Below, in pieces: positions 57,022 to 64,000 of a stretch of 64,000 nucleotides of DNA. Under the pieces are notes generated by a model. It saw nothing but the letters and a program-made list of their open reading frames with translations, had not been told where the DNA came from and did not search any database. The DNA is from Thioclava nitratireducens (GTDB lineage: Bacteria > Pseudomonadota > Alphaproteobacteria > Rhodobacterales > Rhodobacteraceae). Position 1 is the stretch's first letter, and each line of letters opens with the position of its first letter. The DNA lies in assembly GCF_001940525.2 (NCBI RefSeq), contig NZ_CP019437.1:2516501-2580500 (forward strand). Reading direction: 5' to 3'. The translations under genes were made by a program, and so were the position numbers.

Positions 57022-57813
57022 TCAGAGGTCGAGCTTGTCCTCGATCGCGCCGATCTGGGCGACCGGATCCACGGGCCACTGGCTGATATTCTGCAAGCCG
57101 CGATCTTCCAGCACCGCGCTGCCCGGATGATCCGCCAGCCACGCCTCGATCTGCGCATCGCGGGCGCGCAGGAGTGCGGCGAATTGCGGTCGGTAGAGCG
57201 TGACCATCGCGCTCAGCCACAGGTTCACCGCCCAGTTCGGATGCGCCAGTTCGATCGCGAAATGATCGAGCAGCCGGATCATGTCCTCGGCGCGGTAGAG
57301 GCATTCGTCCGTGACCCAGCGATTGGTGGTGAAAATGCGGATCGCCCGGCCCTTCGCATCCACGCTGATCGCGCCGATATGGGCGAAGCGCGCGGACCTG
57401 TCCTCGGGGATTTTCGCACCGGGCAGATCCCACGGCTCCAACCCCGGAATGATCCCTTCGGGGCGCATGAACAGGTGGAAATGCCCGTTCTCTCCCTCGG
57501 CCATCTCGCGCGCGTCATGGGCATGGTAGAAATAGTGGCAATGCGTCTCGGTATCGAAGACATCGCCCTGCGGGTAGCGCGACCAGACAAGGAAATCCCC
57601 CTGCCCGCGCAGCACTTCCGAGACGACGCTCATTCCCGATTTCGCCAGAACCGTCTCGCATTCGAGCACGGTCTCGGCCGCGTCATGCATCTCTTCCAGT
57701 CGGGCACGAGGCAGCCCCTCGATCCCCGGATCGGCGATGCGCAGCGTGGGCGCTGGCGTCGCCGGGTTGGCACTGTCTGGTGACATCTCGGAGGATGTTT
57801 CGGGTCGAGTCAT
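57022..57813 (-). CDS. Uncharacterised conserved protein
   Basis: 263 residues, no signal peptide or membrane helix. Segments rich in aromatic and His residues are VWSRYPQGDVFDTETHCHYF, YHAHDAREMAEGENGHFHLF and IFTTNRWVTDECLYRAEDMI, which suggest a folded, possibly metal-binding, beta-rich domain. I do not recognise the family. It follows the sulfur-transport block by 69 nt on the same strand and may be co-transcribed. Confidence 0.7.
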   Translation of the reverse strand: MTRPETSSEMSPDSANPATPAPTLRIADPGIEGLPRARLEEMHDAAETVLECETVLAKSGMSVVSEVLRGQGDFLVWSRYPQGDVFDTETHCHYFYHAHDAREMAEGENGHFHLFMRPEGIIPGLEPWDLPGAKIPEDRSARFAHIGAISVDAKGRAIRIFTTNRWVTDECLYRAEDMIRLLDHFAIELAHPNWAVNLWLSAMVTLYRPQFAALLRARDAQIEAWLADHPGSAVLEDRGLQNISQWPVDPVAQIGAIEDKLDL

Positions 57814-57882
57814 CGGTCTCTCCTCATGCGAACGGGGCCAGCCTAGGCGCTGACCCCGTCCTTGTCATCGCGGCATCTGCGC

Positions 57883-58635
57883 TCAGAGCGGCTCCATGCC
57901 GAGCATCTCACGCACAGCCGGTTCACGCGAGGTCTTCAGACCAATCTGGCGGCCTTCCTGCACGGCGATCTCGTTCGGAACGCCTTTCGAGGCACGGTAG
58001 AGCGCCCACATCGCGCCCACGCGGTTCGCGCTCTCGCAATGCAGCAGGATCGGGTAGTTCGCCGGGTCTTCGACGATCTTCGCGAATTCGGCGACCTGTT
58101 CCTCGGTCGGCGCCTTGGTCGGCACGGAGATCTGGATATAGTTCATCCCGGCCTTCTGCACGAGATCGCCCTCGTTCGGCGCGCCCTCGTCAGGCTTGAG
58201 CAGACTCACCACGGTCTTGAAGCCGAGCATCTTAAGCATCGGGATGCCCGTCGGGTCGATGAAGCCACCAGTGCCGACATAGGGCGTCGCGCGCAGGTAG
58301 TTGTCGACGATCGGGGGCATCTTGTCGCCATAGGGCGCCTGCGTGGCCTTGACGGTAGTGTCATAGGGCCCGCTGGCCATCGGTGCCGCGTCGTTGCCCG
58401 CATCCGCAGCCTTTGCCGCCGAGGGGGCGCAGGGGTTCGCCGCGGCGGGCGCGCAGGGGTTGGCCGCCGCCGGAGCGCAAGGGTTGGCCGGAGCGCAGGG
58501 GTTCGCGACCGCCGGCGCACAGGGGTTGGTCGCCTGCGCGCTGGAGGTGGCGGGAACCGCGGCGCTCATCGCGACCGCCGTCACCGGCACCATCGCGGCG
58601 CGCAACAGGCTCTTGCGTTTCTTGTGCAGTTTCAT
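57883..58635 (-). CDS. Exported tyrosine-phosphatase-like (DUF442-type) protein with NPCAP repeats
   Basis: 250 residues. A signal peptide (about 1-34, LLRAAMVPVTAVAMSAAVPA) is followed by five NPCAP units (residues 37-71) separated by two to four residues, mostly alanine. The phosphatase-like domain has DNYLRATPYVGTGGFIDPTG, FKTVVSLLKPDEGAPNEGDL and the HCx5R loop HCESANRVGAMWALYRA. DUF442-type domains often occur with sulfide-oxidation genes, fused to persulfide dioxygenase; here the dioxygenase part is absent. It lies 41 nt after the YeeE/YedE pair. The Cys repeats may bind metal or persulfide (inference). Confidence 0.8.
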   Translation of the reverse strand: MKLHKKRKSLLRAAMVPVTAVAMSAAVPATSSAQATNPCAPAVANPCAPANPCAPAAANPCAPAAANPCAPSAAKAADAGNDAAPMASGPYDTTVKATQAPYGDKMPPIVDNYLRATPYVGTGGFIDPTGIPMLKMLGFKTVVSLLKPDEGAPNEGDLVQKAGMNYIQISVPTKAPTEEQVAEFAKIVEDPANYPILLHCESANRVGAMWALYRASKGVPNEIAVQEGRQIGLKTSREPAVREMLGMEPL

Positions 58636-58676
58636 GGACTTTGTCCTCCCTAGGCTATCGTCCGTGTTAATACTGG

Positions 58677-59321
58677 TTACCCACGCGCGTTTGCTGATGT
58701 CAGGGCGAACTCGTCGGCCTCGTCATCCGGGGCGCAGACCTCTTCGGCGGTGAACGGACCGCCACGCGACCGCTCGAGGATCGTGCCGAGGCGGAAGCCC
58801 ACAGCGGCGATGATGATCAGCGCCAGCAGGATCATCCATTCCGGCAGCCCGAAGAGCTGCGGCAGGGTCTGCGCCGTCGGCCCCTGACCTGCGAGGTAGA
58901 AATCCTTGATCGGGTCGAACACCCAGGCGAAGACCGAGGTGCCGAGCACCATGCCGATCGCGAAGACCACCGCGTCGATCCGGCCCGAGGCCACACCGAC
59001 CACGGAGGTGCCCGGGCAATAGCCGCCCACAGCAAATCCCGCGCCGATGAAGACGCCGCCCAGCAGGATCGCCCAGAAGAAGAGCGTCGGGATGAAGACC
59101 GCGGCCGGGCCCATCCAGCCCATCGTCCGCAGCACGTAGAGCCCCACGGCGCAGACGATCACCGCGGTGAACATCACCTTGAAGACCGAGAAGTCGCGCA
59201 GCGTGAACTGCCCCGTCAGCTTGCGCGGAGAGCCGAAGCCCGCCGCTTCCAGCGCATAGCCGAACAGGATGCCCGACAGGAGGCCCGAGGCTATGCCGCT
59301 ATCGTAAAGAGGGATGCTCAT
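58677..59321 (-). CDS. YeeE/YedE family sulfur transporter subunit (second half)
   Basis: 214 residues from ATG 59321 (MSIPLYDSGIASGLLSG). Five or so membrane helices are predicted, with the family Cys motif VGGYCPGTSVVGVASG and FGSPRKLTGQFTLRDFSVFK. The family moves thiosulfate or related sulfur compounds (TsuA/PmpA-type). The start overlaps the partner gene's stop by 4 nt. Confidence 0.92.
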   Translation of the reverse strand: MSIPLYDSGIASGLLSGILFGYALEAAGFGSPRKLTGQFTLRDFSVFKVMFTAVIVCAVGLYVLRTMGWMGPAAVFIPTLFFWAILLGGVFIGAGFAVGGYCPGTSVVGVASGRIDAVVFAIGMVLGTSVFAWVFDPIKDFYLAGQGPTAQTLPQLFGLPEWMILLALIIIAAVGFRLGTILERSRGGPFTAEEVCAPDDEADEFALTSANARG

Positions 59322-59833
59322 TGCCAGATCCTCCGCATCATCATGGAGACGGCGAAGCCCGCCGCGAAGAAGCCGATCAGGAAGACGAAGCCCGCCACGG
59401 CGAGCGTCGCGCTGCCCGACAGACCCAGGCCCGAGGTGCAGCCGCGCGCCAGACGCGCGCCGAAGCCCACCAGCGCGCCGCCCAACAGCGCATAGACGAG
59501 GCGATTGCCGGAACTGGTGCGCGGCCCGCGCTCGACCTTGACCGAGATCCGGCCCGCGCCTTTCGCGCCGAGCCACGCCCCGATCAGGACACCGACCACT
59601 TCCCAGGTGATCCAGCTCAGAAGCGGGCTGCCTGCCGCCATGAAAGGACCGAAATAGGAATTGCTGGCGGTCGCCTGCGGGGAGATCCAGTCATTGGCCT
59701 GCGCCGCGAAGCGGGTCACGAAGCCGGATGCGCCGAGCCCGTGCCCGGTCACGATGAAGGTCAACAGCAACGCGAGGCCGAGCGCAGTGCCGGCGGCGAG
59801 CGGTGACCAGAATGGTTTTGGAGCGTCTCTCAT
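59318..59833 (-). CDS. YeeE/YedE family sulfur transporter subunit (first half)
   Basis: 171 residues from ATG 59833, with GGAGG 5 nt upstream; longer in-frame starts to 60013 are rejected. About four membrane helices and the motif ARLARGCTSGLGLSGSATLA carry the conserved Cys. The N- and C-halves are separate genes here, as in many alphaproteobacteria. ATCAT...ATGAT partial repeats around 59856-59875 upstream might be an operator for a BigR-like repressor, but no such gene is adjacent. Confidence 0.9.
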   Translation of the reverse strand: MRDAPKPFWSPLAAGTALGLALLLTFIVTGHGLGASGFVTRFAAQANDWISPQATASNSYFGPFMAAGSPLLSWITWEVVGVLIGAWLGAKGAGRISVKVERGPRTSSGNRLVYALLGGALVGFGARLARGCTSGLGLSGSATLAVAGFVFLIGFFAAGFAVSMMMRRIWQ

Positions 59834-59987
59834 GAAAACCTCCGATCCTCCCATAATCATATTCAAAGATGATGATACAATACACCCGAACCGTTTCAAC
59901 ATTTTTAACCGCTGCAATGCGGCAAATGACATATTGTCGGAAAGCACCCTACCCGCCCGCCAGAGAAAACCACCGAAAGCCAAAGCC

Positions 59988-60866
59988 TTGCCCCAATCCC
60001 CCGTCTCGTTCACCGCGACGATTGATCGCGACGGTCGCTGCGAATTGGCGCGGTCGGGGGCGCGGCTTTTTCCCTATTGGAGCTTCACCAAACCGGTGAT
60101 TGCGGCTCTGGCGCTGATGCTCGAGGCCGAGGGGGGGCTCGACCTGCGCGCGCCGCTCGACCTGCCGGAGCTGCCCGGTGGCATCACCCTCGCCCGTCTG
60201 CTCGACCACAGCGCGGGCCTGCCCGATTACGGCACCCTGCCCGACTATCACGCCGATGTCGCCGCCGGACGCGCACCGTGGCCGCGCGATCTGCTGGTGG
60301 CACGGGATTTGGCGCAGCACTCGCGCGACGAGTGGCGCTATTCCAACCTCGGTTACATGCTCGCACGCGAGGCGATCGAACGGGCAGCCTGCCGGAGCCT
60401 CGCGGAGCTGGTACGAGACCGGATCGCTGGACCGTTGGGGCTTGAAAGCGTGCGGCTCGCGGAGGCGCCTGCCGATTTCGCAGAACTTCACTGGCCCGAG
60501 GCGCGCGACTACCATCCCGGCTGGGTCTATCACCGCACGCTGATCGGCACGGCGGGCGATGCGGCGCGGCTGTTGCGCGGGCTGAGCGATCTGCTCTCGC
60601 AAGACGCATTCGCCCGCATGACCGCCTGTCGCGAGCTGGGCGGCGCGCTGCCGGAGCGACCTTGGACGCGGCATGGCTACGGGCTGGGGCTGATGTGCGG
60701 CGACTGGGGCGAGACGCGCGTTTTCGGCCATTCCGGCGCGGGGCCGTTCAGCGCCAACGCCGTCTATCACTGCCCCGAGACAGGCCGCACCGTCGCCGCC
60801 TTCACGCATGGCCCCTTCGAAGGGCCGGCGGAACAAGCCGTGGCCAAACTCGTGGCTGGGCGGTGA
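59988..60866 (+). CDS. Serine hydrolase of the beta-lactamase/DD-peptidase family
   Basis: 292 residues if TTG 59988 is the start; no ATG is well placed and the RBS is weak. The class C-like motifs are SFTK (nucleophile Ser and Lys, YWSFTKPVIAAL), YSN (WRYSNLGYMLA) and HSG (VFGHSGAGPFSAN). No clear signal peptide is seen, suggesting a cytoplasmic esterase or peptidase. It runs divergently from the YeeE/YedE block with a 154-nt shared promoter region. Confidence 0.85.
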   Translation: MPQSPVSFTATIDRDGRCELARSGARLFPYWSFTKPVIAALALMLEAEGGLDLRAPLDLPELPGGITLARLLDHSAGLPDYGTLPDYHADVAAGRAPWPRDLLVARDLAQHSRDEWRYSNLGYMLAREAIERAACRSLAELVRDRIAGPLGLESVRLAEAPADFAELHWPEARDYHPGWVYHRTLIGTAGDAARLLRGLSDLLSQDAFARMTACRELGGALPERPWTRHGYGLGLMCGDWGETRVFGHSGAGPFSANAVYHCPETGRTVAAFTHGPFEGPAEQAVAKLVAGR

Positions 60867-60961
60867 GGGGTGCGCCCGGCGCTGGGGGGGGCGCATGCGC
60901 TCCCTAGGTGGATTTCCGTTTATCGCTCCACCTCTCCCTAACCTGCGTTCGCGCGGCTCCG

Positions 60962-61021
60962 GTGCAGATGCGCCCTCCCGAAGGCAGGTTGGGCGCGGCC
61001 CGGGCTGACCGCCCGGGCGAA
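60962..61021 (-). repeat. Dispersed palindromic intergenic repeat, family 2, copy 2
   Basis: On the minus strand it reads TTCGCCCGGGCGGTCAGCCC, then GGGCCGCGCCCAACCTGCC and ends GGGAGGGCGC..CTGCAC, matching the copy at 54059-54120 with a few substitutions, some of them in the loops. It lies in the 261-nt gap between the hydrolase and glutamate synthase genes. Confidence 0.75.
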
Positions 61022-61069
61022 GGCACGGTTTCAGACGCGTCCGAAGCCTCCGGCGCATACCTCGTCGCC

Positions 61070-61100
61070 AAAAAGAAAGGCGGCAACCTCCGTCGCCGCC
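61070..61100 (-). terminator. Intrinsic terminator of the glutamate synthase gene
   Basis: On the minus strand GGCGGC and GCCGCC pair, followed by TTTCTTTTT, 27 nt after the stop at 61128. Confidence 0.8.
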
Positions 61101-61127
61101 TCTCCCAAGATACCGGGAAATCTGATC

Positions 61128-62738
61128 TCACACGCCGCTGTCGAAGGGCTCGAACGCCTCGGCGCGGGCACGCTTCCAGCGCTTGAGATAGCCGAAGCGG
61201 TCGTCATCCTCGCGCAGAAGGAACCCTTCGGGCATGTAGTGATAAATCTCGTCGCCCACTTTGAAATCCCGCTCGCGGTCGCGCACCAGCAGGTGATGCG
61301 GCAGGAACTGGCCCGGATGGGTGAGGCCGGCAGCCCCCGTCATTTCGGCCAGCGCCATCATCGTGTTGCGGTGGAAATTGGCCACGCGTGTCGCCTTGTC
61401 CGGCACCACCAGCGCGCGCTGACGGATCGGATCCTGCGTGGTGACGCCGGTCGGGCAGCGGTTGGTGTGGCACGACTGCGCCTGAATGCAGCCGATCGAG
61501 AACATGAAACCGCGCGCCGAATTCGCCCAATCCGCCCCGATCGCGAGCACCTTGGCGATGTGGAACGCGGTGACGACCTTGCCCGAGGCCCCGATCTTCA
61601 CCTGATCGCGCAGCCCCGCACCGCGCAGCGTGTTGTGCACGAAGCTGAGCCCTTCCACGAGCGGGAAGCCCATGTGGTTCGCGAATTCCAAAGGCGCGGC
61701 ACCGGTGCCGCCTTCCTTGCCGTCGACGACGATGAAATCGGGCGTGATACCGGTCTCGAGCATCGCCTTGACGATGCACATGAACTCGCGGCGATGCCCG
61801 ACGCAGAGCTTGAAACCCACTGGCTTGCCGCCCGACAGTTCGCGCAGTTCGCCAATGAATTCCATCATCTCGATCGGCGTCGAGAAGGCCGAATGCGAGG
61901 CGGGCGAGATGCAGTCGCGATCCATCGGGATGTCGCGCGCCTCGGCGATCTCGGGGGTGATCTTCGCGGCCGGGAGCATGCCGCCGTGGCCCGGCTTCGC
62001 ACCCTGGCTCAGCTTCAGCTCGATCATCTTGACCTGCGGGTCCTGCGCGCGCTTGGCGAATTTCTCGGGGTTGAAGCTGCCATCGTGATTGCGGCAGCCG
62101 AAATAGCCCGAGCCCACCTCGAAGATCAGATCGCCGCCCTCGCGGTGATAGCGCGAGATACCGCCCTCACCGGTGTCATGCGCGAAGCCGCCCATCTTCG
62201 CGCCTCTGTTGAGCGCCATGATCGCGTTCGCCGAGAGCGCTCCGAAGGACATCGCCGAAATATTGTAGATCGACGCCTTGTAGGGCTGTTTGCAGGTCTC
62301 GCCGCCGATCTCGACGCGGAAATCGCTATCCTCGATGTGGCGCGGCTTCACCGAATGGGTGATCCACTGATAGCCCGATTCCGAGACACGCATCCGCGTA
62401 CCGAAGGGCTTGGCGTCCTCGATATCCTTGGCCCGCTGGTAGACGATCGTGCGGGTGGCACGCGAGAACGGCACCTCCTCGTCGTCGCCTTCGATCAGGT
62501 ATTGCCGGATCTCGGGGCGGATCTCCTCGAAGAAGAAGCGCAGATGGCCGAGGATCGGATAGTTCCGGGTGATGGCGTGGCGGCCCTGGATCAGGTCGTA
62601 GATGCCGACCAGCGTCAGGAAACCGAAAAGGATCGCGGCGACCAGAAACCAATCTGTCAGGATCAAGCCGGAAAGCGCGAAGAGCGTCAGCAGGGCTGAC
62701 AGGACGAGCGGAGAAAACCGTATGAAACGCGTGAACAT
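61128..62738 (-). CDS. FMN-binding glutamate synthase family protein
   Basis: 536 residues from ATG 62738 (GGGAGGGGGC upstream). Two N-terminal membrane helices (about 8-50) anchor a glutamate synthase central/FMN TIM-barrel domain: YNISAMSFGALSANAIMALN, MIELKLSQGAKPGHGGMLPA, FIVVDGKEGGTGAAPLEFAN, GADWANSARGFMFSIGCIQA and HTNRCPTGVTTQDP (Fe-S Cys region). No glutaminase domain is present. Such stand-alone proteins are of uncertain activity; a role in amino-acid or methylamine-derived metabolism is possible. Confidence 0.92.
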   Translation of the reverse strand: MFTRFIRFSPLVLSALLTLFALSGLILTDWFLVAAILFGFLTLVGIYDLIQGRHAITRNYPILGHLRFFFEEIRPEIRQYLIEGDDEEVPFSRATRTIVYQRAKDIEDAKPFGTRMRVSESGYQWITHSVKPRHIEDSDFRVEIGGETCKQPYKASIYNISAMSFGALSANAIMALNRGAKMGGFAHDTGEGGISRYHREGGDLIFEVGSGYFGCRNHDGSFNPEKFAKRAQDPQVKMIELKLSQGAKPGHGGMLPAAKITPEIAEARDIPMDRDCISPASHSAFSTPIEMMEFIGELRELSGGKPVGFKLCVGHRREFMCIVKAMLETGITPDFIVVDGKEGGTGAAPLEFANHMGFPLVEGLSFVHNTLRGAGLRDQVKIGASGKVVTAFHIAKVLAIGADWANSARGFMFSIGCIQAQSCHTNRCPTGVTTQDPIRQRALVVPDKATRVANFHRNTMMALAEMTGAAGLTHPGQFLPHHLLVRDRERDFKVGDEIYHYMPEGFLLREDDDRFGYLKRWKRARAEAFEPFDSGV

Positions 62739-62819
62739 GCCCCCTCCCGCGGGGTTTTTTGTCTTGTGTTCGCTTTGCCCGCCCACTCTAGCGTGCGCGG
62801 GTTCTATGTCGAAGAACAA

Positions 62820-63611
62820 TTACGCCCGCAACCCCGGATCGGACCAGATAGCCGCCTCGAGCGCATCGAGCCCGTCGGTCAGCGCGGCGGGGCCCGGCTG
62901 CAGAATGAGGGTCGATTTGACCTCGTGCAGCCGGTTTCGCGCAACAGCCGGAACGTCCTGCCAGCCTGGCCTTGCGGAAACTTTCTCGGGGCGGAATTTC
63001 TTGCCGCACCAGGAGCCCACGATGACCTCGGGCGCGGCTGCGATCACTTGTTCGGGAGCGACGATGCGATCCTTGGCTTTGCCCTCTTTCGCCAGCTCGG
63101 CGAAGACATCGCGCCCACCCGCGATCTCGATCAGCTCCGACACCCAGCCGACGGCAGAGATCAGCGGCTCGTTCCATTCCTCGAACCAGACGCGCGGACG
63201 GCTCGGGCGCGGCTTTGCGGCGACCTCCGCCAGACGCGTCTCGTAGCCTGCGGCCAACAGTTCCGCCCGCTCGGTGCAGCCCACCAGCGCGCCCACCGTG
63301 CAGATCATGTCGAGGATCCCCGCGACCGAGCGCTGGTTGAACGCATGCACGGCCACGCCCTCGCGCACCAGCCCCGCGACGATGTCGGCCTGAAGGTCCG
63401 AGAACGTCAGGACGAGGTCCGGCTCCAGCGCAAGGATCTTCGGTAGATCGGCGGAGATGAAAGCCGAGACGCGCGGCTTTTCCTGCCGTACCCGTTTGGG
63501 CCGCACCGCGTAGCCCGAGACGCCGACGATGCGCGCGTCCTCGCCCAGAAGGTAGAGCGTCTCGACCGTTTCCTCGGTCAGGCAGACGATGCGTTCAGGA
63601 GGAAATGCCAT
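62820..63611 (-). CDS. BtuF-like corrinoid/iron-complex binding protein without signal peptide
   Basis: 263 residues from ATG 63611, which overlaps the ABC ATPase stop (ATGA). The periplasmic-binding fold (class III) is visible: RIVCLTEETVETLYLLGEDA, KILALEPDLVLTFSDLQADI, VWFEEWNEPLISAVGWVSEL, IAGGRDVFAELA, VIAAAPEVIVGSWCGKKFRP. The N terminus starts MAFPPERIVCLTEETVE and lacks a signal peptide in this frame and in upstream codons. Cobalamin or haem-type uptake is inferred from the fold and partner. Confidence 0.85.
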   Translation of the reverse strand: MAFPPERIVCLTEETVETLYLLGEDARIVGVSGYAVRPKRVRQEKPRVSAFISADLPKILALEPDLVLTFSDLQADIVAGLVREGVAVHAFNQRSVAGILDMICTVGALVGCTERAELLAAGYETRLAEVAAKPRPSRPRVWFEEWNEPLISAVGWVSELIEIAGGRDVFAELAKEGKAKDRIVAPEQVIAAAPEVIVGSWCGKKFRPEKVSARPGWQDVPAVARNRLHEVKSTLILQPGPAALTDGLDALEAAIWSDPGLRA

Positions 63612-64000
63612 CAGATACCCAATGTAGAAAGTGGTTGGAAAACGGGGCCTTCCGGCGTGATCTTGAAGTGCGCGCGGATGTGAAAGACCTGCGCCAGAAG
63701 CGTCTCGGTCAGGACCTCGCCGGGCGGTCCATCCGCCACAAGCCGCCCGCGATCCATCACCCAAAGCCGGGTGCAATGGCGCGCGGCCAGCCCCAGATCA
63801 TGCAGTGAGGTGACGACGGCGCCGCCCGCCTGCGCGTGGGCGCTGAAGACCTGCATCGTCGCGATCTGCGCCGCCGGATCGAGCCCGGCAATGGGCTCGT
63901 CTGCGAGGATCAGCGGGCTTTCCTGCGCGAGCGCCCGGGCGATCAGCACCCGCGCCTGCTCGCCGCCCGAGAGCTGCGTGGCGGCGCGGTCTCGGTAAGT
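63611..64000 (-). CDS. ABC transporter ATP-binding protein (5' part outside window)
   Basis: The visible 129 residues are the C-terminal half of an ABC ATPase: signature TQLSGGEQARVLIARALAQ, Walker B ILADEPIAGLDPAAQ and the switch His in TSLHDLGLAARHCTRLWVMD. This is the FepC/HmuV/BtuD type serving siderophore, haem or B12 uptake. The start and Walker A lie beyond base 64000. It overlaps the binding-protein gene by 4 nt. Confidence 0.92.
   Translation of the reverse strand, partial: TYRDRAATQLSGGEQARVLIARALAQESPLILADEPIAGLDPAAQIATMQVFSAHAQAGGAVVTSLHDLGLAARHCTRLWVMDRGRLVADGPPGEVLTETLLAQVFHIRAHFKITPEGPVFQPLSTLGI

Noticed and set aside
59840..59885. BigR-type operator upstream of the YeeE/YedE pair
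   Set aside because: Only short imperfect ATCAT/ATGAT matches, and no BigR gene is adjacent; not strong enough to call.

Overview
The window is GC-rich, gene-dense DNA from an alphaproteobacterium of the order Rhodobacterales (Rhodobacter/Roseobacter relatives). The strongest evidence is a complete, collinear gene transfer agent (GTA) structural cluster of the Rhodobacter capsulatus RcGTA type. A lipoyl domain on pyruvate dehydrogenase E1-beta, FnrL-like and CtrA-type regulatory signals and GANTC (CcrM) sites agree. The genus cannot be named from the sequence alone.

Layout. 1-8228 (+): a chemotaxis operon, cheA (5' end cut off)-cheW-mcp-cheW-cheR-cheB, ending in an uncharacterised coiled-coil protein that looks like a degenerate receptor signalling domain. 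8246-8511 (-): remnant of a glycosyltransferase gene. 8762-13061 (+): an FtsB/DivIC-like septum protein, then pdhA-pdhB-pdhC. 13249-14429 (-): cysE and a small unknown gene. 14431-28656 (-): the GTA cluster, gp1 to gp15, with every reading frame intact. 28814-35911 (-): mltG, fabF, a membrane diguanylate cyclase, thpR, acpP, fabG, fabD. 36003-39168 (-): a sugar acetyltransferase, a small glyoxalase-related protein, glnA, glnB. 39356-40933 (+): NAD(P)H-hydrate repair. 41010-43702: a small lipoprotein, two Crp/Fnr regulators, a Hint-domain protein. Then tRNA-Leu, a possible DNA-binding protein and tig. 46923-50952 (-): brkB-like, rplI-rpsR-rpsF, a DUF1223 protein. 51235-53985 (+): acnA. 54283-57813: SoxW-like thioredoxin, cspA, alpha/beta hydrolase, ImuA-like protein, an unknown protein. 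57883-59833 (-): a YeeE/YedE sulfur-transport pair with a Cys-rich phosphatase-like protein. 59988 to the end: serine hydrolase, FMN-type glutamate synthase, and a BtuF-like protein with its ABC ATPase (cut off at 64000).

How parts connect. The GTA genes encode terminase, portal, protease, capsid, head-tail connectors, tail and baseplate for a particle that packages host DNA. Two intrinsic-terminator-like hairpins lie on the GTA coding strand: one ends next to the proposed gp1 start codon and one sits between gp2 and gp3. They suggest transcription may be controlled by read-through or antitermination. Less than 5 kb away, a diguanylate cyclase with an intact active site and I-site carries a perfect CtrA box upstream. 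CtrA and c-di-GMP are known to influence GTA production and motility in this group.

Smaller signals are an FNR box placed as a class II site in front of a lipoprotein gene, four GANTC sites within 61 bp upstream of the FtsB-like gene, and two families of dispersed palindromic intergenic repeats. No insertion sequence, CRISPR array or rRNA gene was seen.
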